64,000 bases of DNA from assembly GCF_021533215.1 (NCBI RefSeq), contig NZ_JAJNKA010000003.1, forward strand, positions 558,001-622,000, written 5' to 3'. The notes under the pieces were generated by a model. The model had not been told where the DNA came from and made no database searches. It saw nothing but the letters and a program-made list of their open reading frames with translations. How positions within the stretch are numbered: position 1 is the stretch's first letter; each line of letters starts with the position of its first letter. The position numbers and the translations under genes were made by a program. Below are positions 10,401 through 18,215 of this stretch, piece by piece. The stretch comes from Portibacter lacus. GTDB lineage: Bacteria; Bacteroidota; Bacteroidia; Chitinophagales; Saprospiraceae.

Positions 10401-11669
10401 GATGGTGAAAAATTACAACAAGTTGTATCTAATTTGATTTCAAATGCTTTCAAATTCACGCCTGTAGGTGGACATATTTATTTTAATTTAAGAGAAGAAA
10501 ATGATTCCTTGGTCATTCGAGTTAAAGATACAGGTAATGGGATTGCTACAAATGATTTAGACAAAGTTTTTGATCGATTTTATCAAGTGGATAATAGTAT
10601 TACTCGTCAATATGATGGATCTGGAATTGGGCTGGCACTTTCGAAAGAATTGGTCGCATTAATGCAAGGATCTATTTCTGTACAAAGTCCGCCTGTAGGA
10701 GCGAAAAAAGGATCAGAGTTTAAAGTTGTATTGCCAATTCAGAAAAAAGCTGAAAAGAAAAATGCTATTACAACCTTGAAACCTACTGAAAATAAAATAA
10801 GTATTCCTCAAGAAAAAACAAAAGAAATCAAAATTCCTGAAAACCCGACGGCAATTAAAACGACTCAAGCACAGACCCAGCATTCACAGCAGCCTTTTAT
10901 TTTAATAGTGGAAGACAATGAAGATGTTGCATCGTATATAGCTTCATGTTTATCTGAATACCGACTATCGATTGCAGTCAATGGTCAGGAAGGTTTTGAG
11001 GTCGCCAGTGAGGTAATACCTGATTTGATCATAAGTGATGTAATGATGCCGATCATGGATGGATATGAATTTTGTCGTAAACTCAAATTGGATAATCGAA
11101 CTGATCACATACCGGTAATAATGTTGACGGCACGCGCAGATCAGGATAGTAAACTTGAAGGCCTTGAACTTGGTGCTAATGCCTATTTGGCCAAACCTTT
11201 TGAAAAACAAGAGTTGCTTTTAACCATTAAAAATTTATTTGATCTGAGGGATAAATTAAGATTGTATCATCAAACAAGTGTAGGTATAGTGAGCAATAAT
11301 AATTTAGAAGAAGATACACTTTATGGAAGTAAATTAGATGATGCATTTGTTTTGAATGTCAAAGAATACATTGAATCTCACATTAGTGATTTTGATTTAA
11401 ATGTTGAACAATTAGCGCAAAACTCTCATCTGAGTCATTCTCAATTTGGTCGAAAATTAGATGCTTTAACTGGTTTTTCACCAAACCGTTTTATCCGATT
11501 CATTAGACTAAAAAAAGCAAAAGAATTGTTGATGGATCAAAACTCAAGCGTTTCTGCAGTAGCTTACGATTGTGGTTTCAGTGACCCAAGTTATTTTACT
11601 CGAGTGTTTAAAAAAGAATTCGGTAAGACACCTCTTGAATGGAGGATGGCAGACTCACCCACATCATAA
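7467..11669 (+). CDS. Hybrid two-component system protein (Reg_prop propeller, Y_Y_Y, kinase, receiver, AraC)
   Basis: A 1400-residue one-protein signalling system. A signal/anchor segment (KSLLIIAILSIYLC) precedes a periplasmic double propeller of Reg_prop repeats (GLSQGMIYDILQDREGFLWI and many relatives, about residues 35-690), then a Y_Y_Y domain (about 735-810) and a membrane span at about 820-842. The cytoplasmic part has HisKA with His878 (MNMTHEFRTPLT), HATPase (DTGNGI, GSGIGLALS), a receiver domain with Asp1191 (LIISDVMMPIMDG) and an AraC helix-turn-helix near 1300-1395. The family senses glycan fragments in the periplasm and activates carbohydrate-use genes. The divergent esterase gene is the obvious candidate target. 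Confidence 0.93.
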   Translation: MNPKFKKSLLIIAILSIYLCRNLLAQVNNQIETITTEDGLSQGMIYDILQDREGFLWIATKDGLNRYDGYQFKVFTNDPNDPWSISGNTIIKLFEDSAGRIWACSDNAGINIYDKKTGRFHHIRQDPNDPLSLTGNYVSAIAEDTSGYFITAIDKEEINMFRLEDDFFTAQKAPQIIRIPIPTHLSKNKPTTNEISLDFYTLRGIVKDTKDRIWVGGNNAIYHFNAQKTELTLAVDGFTFETASARADGSIWASNGSYDLFLWDGSNTPSLVGEFAHIRDLREDDQENLWIVTLDTLFGLNTEDLMTKPSIKLNSDLCFYSWKPENREFPFNSMTSDRSGILWVGSSGFGIYKINPQHNAFTHQLEDLSFRKIVVDSDDELFLQNYAFQWFKNDGPYLKYNRLNNEEPNVDALLFSKSGDIWTRLEFVEQSYLQVQRFNPSSKETQVFDISWHHHQFQPMIECEDASIWMAGYDHVLTQIDPKTGQVKSYNVKNGQKLQLEAGEKLKPSIALSTALYEDSDGNLWVGSENGFTKCIRPTYNQNNLQVKAYVNIPGDQTSLNYNHVSSFLEDPKNPEKYLWVSTKGGGLNRLNKETGAFIHLTQEDGLPDNVIYGILSDNAGNIWGSTNKGIFCMSQSNSSIADSLSEFRFRNFSKSDGLQENEFNTGAFAKLSDGRLAFGGINGYNVFDPKKVLNDEFSPPTYIVNILVNNKPVFPEDESEILESTIESTNKITLSHKEKILTLEFASLDFSAPERNKYRYQLIGADDTWIEAGNRRSATFLNLQPKEYIFRVQGSNSQGIWSEHIAELQINILPPWWKTWWAYLLYISMIAAAIGTYYRFSIKRAKLQQQLAFEKKEADRVKELEMLKSQLYMNMTHEFRTPLTIILGMAKQVQDNPKKHFSSGLNMIIRNGQNLLNLVNKMLNLSKLESGKMSLELVQGDVVHFLAVIVESFRSFATNKEIQLHFLPEINSLDMDFDGEKLQQVVSNLISNAFKFTPVGGHIYFNLREENDSLVIRVKDTGNGIATNDLDKVFDRFYQVDNSITRQYDGSGIGLALSKELVALMQGSISVQSPPVGAKKGSEFKVVLPIQKKAEKKNAITTLKPTENKISIPQEKTKEIKIPENPTAIKTTQAQTQHSQQPFILIVEDNEDVASYIASCLSEYRLSIAVNGQEGFEVASEVIPDLIISDVMMPIMDGYEFCRKLKLDNRTDHIPVIMLTARADQDSKLEGLELGANAYLAKPFEKQELLLTIKNLFDLRDKLRLYHQTSVGIVSNNNLEEDTLYGSKLDDAFVLNVKEYIESHISDFDLNVEQLAQNSHLSHSQFGRKLDALTGFSPNRFIRFIRLKKAKELLMDQNSSVSAVAYDCGFSDPSYFTRVFKKEFGKTPLEWRMADSPTS

Positions 11670-11704
11670 TTCTTAACATTGACCTATATGATCTGCGTTA
11701 AAAG

Positions 11705-13036
11705 TTACTTTTTTACTAACTGACTTGCTAACCTTAGATTATACTTAATGCAATCGGGAACTGAAACACCTGAAATATAAGAGCCACTTAATGTAAATCC
11801 AGGTATACTTTCTGCTTGCTTGATCAGTTGAAACTTTAAGCTTTCGTAAGGCTTATTGAATTGAGGAATCCCCTGCTTCCATATCGTCATCTCTTTGTGA
11901 ATGGGAGCTCCATTAATTTTTGTCAATTTTTGAAATTGACCTAAAACCTTATCCACTTCTCGATCTAAGCGCTCTTTATTATCTAGCCACTTAGCTTTTG
12001 GCTTCATAAAAATGGTATAAGAAACCAAATTACCATTGGCTCGAGATGGAAATAAACTTGAATTGTAAATAGCTCCTTTAAGAACTGGAGATTCATACTG
12101 ACTGCATAAAAAACCAAATGCATTCAACTCCTCTGCTACACTAGACTGGTCAAAGGCTACATGAATCAAAATCATCGGATTATATTGAATTTCGTCCAGG
12201 TTTACACTTAATTCTTGATGGCTTTTAAAAATGATGTTACTCAAATTATAAGCAGGAAGGCAGGAAATCAATTGCTTACAAGTTCTTTCTCCCTTTGCTG
12301 TTCTCAAGTAAAAAACATCGTCTACCTTTCTGATTTCGAGCACTTCATTTCCTAATTCCAGGTTGGATAATTGAGCAGATAAAGTACGATTCATATGCTC
12401 CATACCTCCTTTTATTCCATAAATTTTACGTTTCTGGGTTTTATCTTTTTGCTTCATAAGCCCTCTGATAAGACTTCCAGATTCTTGCTCCATTTGGAAA
12501 ATATTCCCCATTACAGCTTTCATTTCCATCTTCTCAATATCTCCAGAATAGATTCCTGAGAACACCGCACTGATGATATTCTCTGTAATTTCTTTTCCGA
12601 AGTGGTATTCGAAAAACTCCCTGACTGTAGGGTTCGGTATCTTGACCGGTTTCTTAAATAATTCTTTAAGCAAATTCACTTTAGCTCCACTGCTTAAAAA
12701 TTTAGCGGTCAATATCTTACCTGGATGATTCGAAATATTGTGAATTTCATCATTGACTACGATCTGTCTATTCTTCGCAACCGTACTAGGTTCTACAAGT
12801 AAATCCTCGATGTTAAATCGTTGAAAAAAAGTGAGCAATTCCAAATCTACAGCTAAAGTATGTGCAGCTCGATCCCAATAACAATCATCATTATAAATTG
12901 ATTGTAATACACCTCCCGCCTTATCGCTCTTCTCTATCAAGCTGACTTCCTCTCCCCTAGATTGCAATTCTAATGAAATAGCTAGTCCACTAATTCCTCC
13001 TCCCAGAACAATGTAATCAAAATGTGTTTGCTTCAC
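11705..13036 (-). CDS. hemG: Protoporphyrinogen oxidase (HemY/HemG type, FAD-dependent)
   Basis: A 443-residue flavoprotein that oxidises protoporphyrinogen IX to protoporphyrin IX. The FAD-binding dinucleotide motif is at the N-terminus (YIVLGGGISGLAISLELQSR), followed by EKSDKAGGVLQS. The C-terminus (GFTLSGSYISGVSVPDCI) matches the second FAD contact of this family. The start is a GTG at 13036 inside the last 20 bases of hemH, so the two are translationally coupled. Its product is the substrate of ferrochelatase, the preceding gene. Some naming systems call this oxygen-dependent type hemY; the protein is not the small flavodoxin-like HemG of E. coli. Confidence 0.9.
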   Translation of the reverse strand: MKQTHFDYIVLGGGISGLAISLELQSRGEEVSLIEKSDKAGGVLQSIYNDDCYWDRAAHTLAVDLELLTFFQRFNIEDLLVEPSTVAKNRQIVVNDEIHNISNHPGKILTAKFLSSGAKVNLLKELFKKPVKIPNPTVREFFEYHFGKEITENIISAVFSGIYSGDIEKMEMKAVMGNIFQMEQESGSLIRGLMKQKDKTQKRKIYGIKGGMEHMNRTLSAQLSNLELGNEVLEIRKVDDVFYLRTAKGERTCKQLISCLPAYNLSNIIFKSHQELSVNLDEIQYNPMILIHVAFDQSSVAEELNAFGFLCSQYESPVLKGAIYNSSLFPSRANGNLVSYTIFMKPKAKWLDNKERLDREVDKVLGQFQKLTKINGAPIHKEMTIWKQGIPQFNKPYESLKFQLIKQAESIPGFTLSGSYISGVSVPDCIKYNLRLASQLVKK

Positions 13037-14162
13037 TTAGACTTTTTTTAGGGTCAAAATCTGTGATCCATTGAGCTAGTAAAGCTGCCCATTCATCATC
13101 ATCATTTAAACACGGAACCATCTTAAATTCTTCGCCTCCATTATGGAGAAACTCTTCTCTTCCCTCCATTTCTATCTCCTCCAAAGTTTCCAAACAATCA
13201 GAAACAAATGCGGGACAAACAACCATAAGTTTCTTCACGCCTTCACTCGGTAGTGACTCTAATCGCTTATCAGTGAAAGGCTGTAACCAAGGATCATTTC
13301 CTAACCGAGACTGAAAACTGCTCTGGACTTTAGATTCAGGCAATTGCAAATTAGCATTAACAAAATCTGTCATTTTAAAAGTCTGGTGACGATAGCAGAA
13401 CGCCTGACATGGATGCTCTTTTTCACAACAGTCATCTTCCACCAAACAGTGTTCTCCAGAAGGATCGGTCTTTCTAACATGCCTTTCTGGAATACCATGG
13501 TAACTGAAAAGAATTTGATCGTAGTTTTCTGGATGATGTTCACCTATTTTATCACTCAGCAGCTTGATATATGCCTTACTATTATAAAAAGGTGGCATAA
13601 CTGTTAATGCAACATCATGCCCTATGATCGGCATAGCCTCTCGCACTTTCACTTCCACCGTCTCGTAGGAGCTCATCGCATAATGTGGGTATAGCGGAAT
13701 CAATAAAATCTCAGTTAAGAACGGATTCTCATCTTTAATTTTCTGGATGGTATCATTGATAGAAGGATTCCCATATCGCATTCCAAGGTATATAGGAATA
13801 TCTGTCAATGCTTGAGCCTTCTGCTGCAATCTCTTAGAAATAACAATTAACGGAGATCCCTCGTCCCACCATATTTTCTGGTAGGCTTTCGCACTTTTCT
13901 TGGGTCTAAAATTGAGAATAATCCCTTTCACTAAAAGTGCTCGTTTCCAATATGGCAGGTCGATTACCCGCTCATCCATTAAAAACTCATCCAAGTATTT
14001 TTTAACATCTTTAGTCTCTGTGGAATCCGGCGAACCCAGATTAACGATTAGTGCAACTCTTTTACTCCCCAAGGCTTTATTTTTATGTTTCTGATGGTAA
14101 AGAAAGATGAAAGGAGTGACATTTGTTGAATACCAGAATAGTCTTTTACAATTAAATGACAC
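13017..14162 (-). CDS. hemH: Ferrochelatase
   Basis: Inserts ferrous iron into protoporphyrin IX. Family blocks are clear: ALIVNLGSPDS, YLDEFLMDERVIDLPYWKR, KIWWDEGSPL, and FSYHGIPERH with the catalytic His222. The 381-codon frame is longer than usual: similarity begins near residue 34, so the real start may be a TTG at 14072 (351 residues), which would also leave more room for regulatory DNA before hemA. Residues 239-256 form a Cys-rich insert (C239, C245, C246, C252, C256) that could hold an iron-sulfur cluster. It overlaps hemG by 20 bases and is divergent from the hemA operon. Confidence 0.92.
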   Translation of the reverse strand: MSFNCKRLFWYSTNVTPFIFLYHQKHKNKALGSKRVALIVNLGSPDSTETKDVKKYLDEFLMDERVIDLPYWKRALLVKGIILNFRPKKSAKAYQKIWWDEGSPLIVISKRLQQKAQALTDIPIYLGMRYGNPSINDTIQKIKDENPFLTEILLIPLYPHYAMSSYETVEVKVREAMPIIGHDVALTVMPPFYNSKAYIKLLSDKIGEHHPENYDQILFSYHGIPERHVRKTDPSGEHCLVEDDCCEKEHPCQAFCYRHQTFKMTDFVNANLQLPESKVQSSFQSRLGNDPWLQPFTDKRLESLPSEGVKKLMVVCPAFVSDCLETLEEIEMEGREEFLHNGGEEFKMVPCLNDDDEWAALLAQWITDFDPKKSLSEANTF

Positions 14163-14169
14163 AAAACCA

Positions 14170-14200
14170 TTTGAATAAGGGCTTAATAAGCATATTTTTG
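14170..14200 (+). promoter_or_regulatory. Consensus Bacteroidota promoter for the hemACEFL operon
   Basis: TTTG at 14170-14173, a 19-base spacer and TATTTTTG at 14193-14200 match the -33/-7 consensus (TTTG, TAnnTTTG) exactly. Transcription should begin about 5-7 bases later, leaving a leader of roughly 20 bases before the TTG start at 14227. This supports TTG as the real hemA start. Confidence 0.75.
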
Positions 14201-14226
14201 CCCATCGTACAATAAATCCAGATTAT

Positions 14227-15402
14227 TTGAATTGGTCAGTTATAGGTATTAATTATCAGAAAGCTAATCTTGAGCAGCGACAGAAGTTTGCCTTGGATGA
14301 AGATCATATTCAAGAAACTTATGAATACTTTCTAGCGTCTGGGATTACGAATGCTTTAATTGTTTCTACTTGTAATCGTACTGAATTCTTCATTCCGCAA
14401 GATGCTAATGCCAAGGCTCTGGAAATACTTTCTAAGCATATCTATAAAGATTACTATGATGAGCAATTGTTTCACTTCAAATCTGATGCGCAAGCAATCC
14501 ATTATTTCTTTAGAATTTGCAGTGGATTAGAATCACAGATCGCTGGAGATTTTGAAATCCTCGGCCAGGTAAGAAAAGCGTGTGGAATTGCTAAGGCGAA
14601 TGGAATGATCACTGGAACCTGGGAGCGAATCATCAATAATGCATTGAGTTCCGCAAAGAAGGCGCGGACGACTACAGGTTTTTATAGTGGTGCCAGTTCC
14701 ACCAGTTATGCATGCATAGAACACATAAAAACGACATCGCTAGATCTAAAAACAGCTAAATATCTTATCCTTGGTGCTGGAAAAATAGGGAGTCATACCA
14801 TAGACCACTTATTAAAATTTGCACCTTCTAAAAATATAACCATTACCAATAGGTCTTTCGATAAGTCATTAGCACTTGCGAATAAAAAAGATCTAAAATT
14901 GATGCCTTTCAAGCACTTAAGCATGGAGGCTGAACATTATGATGTAATTATTTGTGCGACGAATGCTTCAGAATATATATTGACTGAAAAGATATTTAAG
15001 AGTAACAAGAGACACCATATTGTGGATTTATCCGTTCCTATGAATGTAGATCCATCATTGGGAAAATTGGAAAATATAGAATTAATTAATGTGGACCAAT
15101 TATCAGATAAGGTGAATGCGAATATGCGGAAGCGTGTTGCTGAAAGGAGAAATGTAGAACGTATTATTGCTGAAAGTATCTTAGATCTTAATGCATGGTT
15201 TACTATTAAATCGGGGATGCCGATGCTTTCTGAACTAAAGAAAGAATTGCAACAAATCAAGCAAGACGCTTTATCTAATGTTATCGCTGAAGATAAAACA
15301 CATTCTGCTGCATTTCTTGATGAATACACCGACCATCTCTTTAACCACCTGTCACAACAGTGGATTAAAAAGGTAAGAAATAAAACATTAGATGCTCATT
15401 AA
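14227..15402 (+). CDS. hemA: Glutamyl-tRNA reductase
   Basis: First enzyme of the C5 route to haem, reducing Glu-tRNA(Glu) to glutamate-1-semialdehyde with NADPH. 391 residues. The catalytic Cys49 lies in STCNRTEFF; SGLESQIAGDFEILGQVRKA is the family signature; ILGAGKIGSHT is the NADPH-binding loop. The C-terminal dimerisation helices are complete. The start is a TTG; there is no in-frame ATG or GTG between the promoter and it. The gene overlaps hemC by 11 bases. It leads a five-gene run ordered hemA-hemC-hemE-hemF-hemL. HemL, the next enzyme in the pathway, is encoded last in the same run. Confidence 0.95.
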   Translation: MNWSVIGINYQKANLEQRQKFALDEDHIQETYEYFLASGITNALIVSTCNRTEFFIPQDANAKALEILSKHIYKDYYDEQLFHFKSDAQAIHYFFRICSGLESQIAGDFEILGQVRKACGIAKANGMITGTWERIINNALSSAKKARTTTGFYSGASSTSYACIEHIKTTSLDLKTAKYLILGAGKIGSHTIDHLLKFAPSKNITITNRSFDKSLALANKKDLKLMPFKHLSMEAEHYDVIICATNASEYILTEKIFKSNKRHHIVDLSVPMNVDPSLGKLENIELINVDQLSDKVNANMRKRVAERRNVERIIAESILDLNAWFTIKSGMPMLSELKKELQQIKQDALSNVIAEDKTHSAAFLDEYTDHLFNHLSQQWIKKVRNKTLDAH

Positions 15403-16297
15403 AATCGGAACGCGAAAGAGCAAATTAGCACTTTGGCAAGCAAACTACTTAAAAGGGGAAATTGAAAATCTTGGCCTTAAAGCCGAGCTAGTACTCATTG
15501 ACTCCTTAGGAGATATCGATAAAACTTCAGAACTAGGTAAGCTTAACCAAACAGGCATTTTTACGAAAGCTCTAGATAATGCCCTTCTCGATAAAGAGAT
15601 CCACCTGGCTATTCACTCCTTAAAAGACTATCCAACCGTGCCACCAGATGGAATTACCATCACAAGCACTGGACAACGAGAAGATCCCAGAGATGTATTA
15701 GTGAATAACGATGTAGAAAGAGATATAACAGCTTCAGTATTTAATATTGGAACAGGTTCTATCAGAAGGAAGGCGCAGTGGAAGTATAAATATAAGAATA
15801 CCATATTTCACAATCTTCGAGGAAATGTACCAACGAGGTTGGAAAAACTGTGGGACTCTGATTGGGATGGAATCATTATGGCGCATGCTGGTCTGAATAG
15901 ATTAAGTATGCTGAATGATCAATGCACAACTCTTGACTGGATGATACCTGCTCCATCACAAGGAGTTCTGGGAATAAGCTATCGGACTGATGATCCATTT
16001 ATAGCAAAATTAACGGCTCAGTTACAAGTAGAAGAGGTAGAATTATGCAGCCAAGTCGAACGCAAATTTCTCAATTTATTAGAAGGAGGATGCTCAGCCC
16101 CGATCGGAGCACTTGCCAAGATCAAAGGAGACCAAATTGTATTCAAAGGCAGTCTTCATGACCCAAATGGATACGAAGCTTTTTTCGTCGAGAAAACGGT
16201 GGATAAAGGTGAATGTTTAAGCCAGGTAAGTGACTGGGTGAATGAAATCTTAGTTGCAGGAGGTGATAAAATAATGCTTAAAATCAAAGCTCAATAA
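15392..16297 (+). CDS. hemC: Hydroxymethylbilane synthase (porphobilinogen deaminase)
   Basis: Joins four porphobilinogen units into hydroxymethylbilane. 301 residues, normal length. The N-terminal IGTRKSKLALWQA block, HSLKDYPT with the catalytic Asp79, RRKAQW, and LLEGGCSAPIGA with Cys234 that carries the dipyrromethane cofactor are all present. The start lies 11 bases inside hemA and the stop TAA overlaps the hemE ATG as TAATG, so it is embedded in a coupled operon. No uroporphyrinogen-III synthase (hemD) follows, although many genomes pair hemC with hemD. Confidence 0.95.
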   Translation: MLIKIGTRKSKLALWQANYLKGEIENLGLKAELVLIDSLGDIDKTSELGKLNQTGIFTKALDNALLDKEIHLAIHSLKDYPTVPPDGITITSTGQREDPRDVLVNNDVERDITASVFNIGTGSIRRKAQWKYKYKNTIFHNLRGNVPTRLEKLWDSDWDGIIMAHAGLNRLSMLNDQCTTLDWMIPAPSQGVLGISYRTDDPFIAKLTAQLQVEEVELCSQVERKFLNLLEGGCSAPIGALAKIKGDQIVFKGSLHDPNGYEAFFVEKTVDKGECLSQVSDWVNEILVAGGDKIMLKIKAQ

Positions 16298-17313
16298 TGA
16301 ATAATAATTTTATTAAGGTTTTAAAGGGAGAAGATGTAGATCGTCCTCCAGTATGGATGATGCGACAAGCGGGAAGGTATCTGCCTGACTACATGAAATT
16401 AAAAGCTAAGTATAGTTTTTTTGAGCGAATTGAAACGCCAGAACTCGCAACAGAGATTACCATTATGCCTGTTCACCAAGTAGGTGTTGATGCAGCGATT
16501 CTGTTTTCAGATATTTTGGTAATTCCGAAAGTGCTAGGGATCAATGTAGAATTAGTTCCAGGAAAAGGACCACTATTAGAAAGTACCGTAACATCTGAAG
16601 CTGAATATCAAAAACTGAATGGCGAAGATATTATCAGTAGAATGCCTACCGTAGAGGCTTGTATTAAAATGATCAAGCATGAACTTCCAGCAGATATTCC
16701 GTTGATTGGTTTCGTGGGTTCTCCATGGACGGTTTTTTGCTACATGGTTCAAGGAAAAGGATCTAAGGATTTTTCTGAGGCAAAATCATTTGCTTTCAAT
16801 CATCCTGAATTAGCCCTGAAAATATTAGATAAAATAACAGAAGCAACCATCACTTATTTAGGTCATCAGATCGAAAGTGGTATTGATGTTTTCCAAGTTT
16901 TCGATAGTTGGGGAGGCTTATTAGATAGACAAAACTACCTAGCGTACAGCCTGCCATTTATTCATAAAATCTGCAATGCTTTCCCTGGAATTCCAAGTAT
17001 CGTATTCGCGAAAGGTGGATGGCACTTGCTGGAAGATCTGAATAAAATAGACTGCCAAGGCTTAGGTCTGGATTGGACGATTAGCGCTGATTATGCGAAG
17101 TCTAAGATTTCTTCCGATAAAGCAATGCAAGGAAACTTAGACCCATCTATGCTTTTGTCTTCAGATGAAACACTAGTCAAGAGAACCAATGAAATGATAG
17201 AATCTTTCGAAGGGCATCGATACATTGCCAACTTAGGCCATGGAATACTACCGAATATCCCAGTAGAAAAGGCTAAGCTATTTGTGGATACTGTTAAAGC
17301 ATATCGTTATTAA
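16297..17313 (+). CDS. hemE: Uroporphyrinogen decarboxylase
   Basis: Decarboxylates uroporphyrinogen III to coproporphyrinogen III. 338 residues, typical length. The first signature PPVWMMRQAGRYLPDYM carries substrate-binding Arg23 and Arg27, and ILFSDILVIP holds the conserved Asp. The second signature GFVGSPWTVFCYMVQG and the C-terminal NLGHGILPNIPVE are present. Both ends are joined to the neighbours by TAATG overlaps (hemC at 16297 and hemF at 17313). Confidence 0.95.
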   Translation: MNNNFIKVLKGEDVDRPPVWMMRQAGRYLPDYMKLKAKYSFFERIETPELATEITIMPVHQVGVDAAILFSDILVIPKVLGINVELVPGKGPLLESTVTSEAEYQKLNGEDIISRMPTVEACIKMIKHELPADIPLIGFVGSPWTVFCYMVQGKGSKDFSEAKSFAFNHPELALKILDKITEATITYLGHQIESGIDVFQVFDSWGGLLDRQNYLAYSLPFIHKICNAFPGIPSIVFAKGGWHLLEDLNKIDCQGLGLDWTISADYAKSKISSDKAMQGNLDPSMLLSSDETLVKRTNEMIESFEGHRYIANLGHGILPNIPVEKAKLFVDTVKAYRY

Positions 17314-18209
17314 TGATAAAAGAACAATTCGAAAATAAAATAAAAGCGCTCCAAAAGGAGATTGTTCTAGCATTTCTTGAAGAAGATGAGGATTTACAAT
17401 TACTAGAAGACACCTGGGATCGTCCAGGAGGTGGAGGCGGAATATCCAATATTCTATCTAATGGAAAGTATATAGAAAAAGGTGGTGTGAATATCTCCAT
17501 GGTTCATGGCATTCTGCCAGATGAAATGAAGAAGAGGTTGAATGCAGTTTCTGCTACTTTCTATGCTTCAGGAATTTCTTTAGTCATTCATCCGGTTAAT
17601 CCATTCGCACCAACGGTTCATTTCAATATTCGATACTTCGAATTGTATGAAAAGGATGTAATGGTGGACGCTTGGTTTGGTGGAGGAATGGACATGACGC
17701 CATATTATATATTCGAGGAAGATGCCGTTCATTTTCATACGACGCTGAAAAATGCTTGTGATCTACATAACGAATCCTACTACTCTACTTTCAAGGCGAA
17801 ATGTGATGACTATTTTTTCAATAGCCACCGTGATGAGCATAGGGGAATCGGAGGAATATTCTATGATTACTTAAAAGATCAACCACAAGAAAAGTTAGCA
17901 TTTACTAGTAAAATTGGTGATGCATTTCTGAAAGCTTACTTACCTGTATTTCAGAAAAGAAAGGATACGCCTTACAATGCTGATCAGAAAATATGGCAAG
18001 AAATTCGAAGAGGACGATATGTTGAATTTAATCTAATTCATGATCGAGGAACCTTATTTGGCCTAAAAACCAATGGTCGAACAGAATCCATCTTAATGAG
18101 TCTTCCACCTACAGTGAGATGGGAATACAACCACCATCCAGAAGCAGGAAGCGAAGAAGCAAAATTATTAGAAGCACTAAAACCCAAAGACTGGGTAACA
18201 CTAAAATAA
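17313..18209 (+). CDS. hemF: Oxygen-dependent coproporphyrinogen-III oxidase
   Basis: Converts coproporphyrinogen III to protoporphyrinogen IX with molecular oxygen. 298 residues. Diagnostic blocks: RPGGGGGISNIL, GGVNISMVHG, NPFAPTVHFNIRYFE, WFGGGMDMTPYY, and the C-terminal GRRVEFNL-like RRGRYVEFNLIHDRGT and SLPPTVRWEY. Use of HemF rather than the radical-SAM HemN, with a HemY-type oxidase downstream in the pathway, points to haem synthesis under oxygen. Coupled to hemE by TAATG; hemL starts 6 bases after its stop. Confidence 0.95.
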   Translation: MIKEQFENKIKALQKEIVLAFLEEDEDLQLLEDTWDRPGGGGGISNILSNGKYIEKGGVNISMVHGILPDEMKKRLNAVSATFYASGISLVIHPVNPFAPTVHFNIRYFELYEKDVMVDAWFGGGMDMTPYYIFEEDAVHFHTTLKNACDLHNESYYSTFKAKCDDYFFNSHRDEHRGIGGIFYDYLKDQPQEKLAFTSKIGDAFLKAYLPVFQKRKDTPYNADQKIWQEIRRGRYVEFNLIHDRGTLFGLKTNGRTESILMSLPPTVRWEYNHHPEAGSEEAKLLEALKPKDWVTLK

Positions 18210-18215
18210 TACAAC

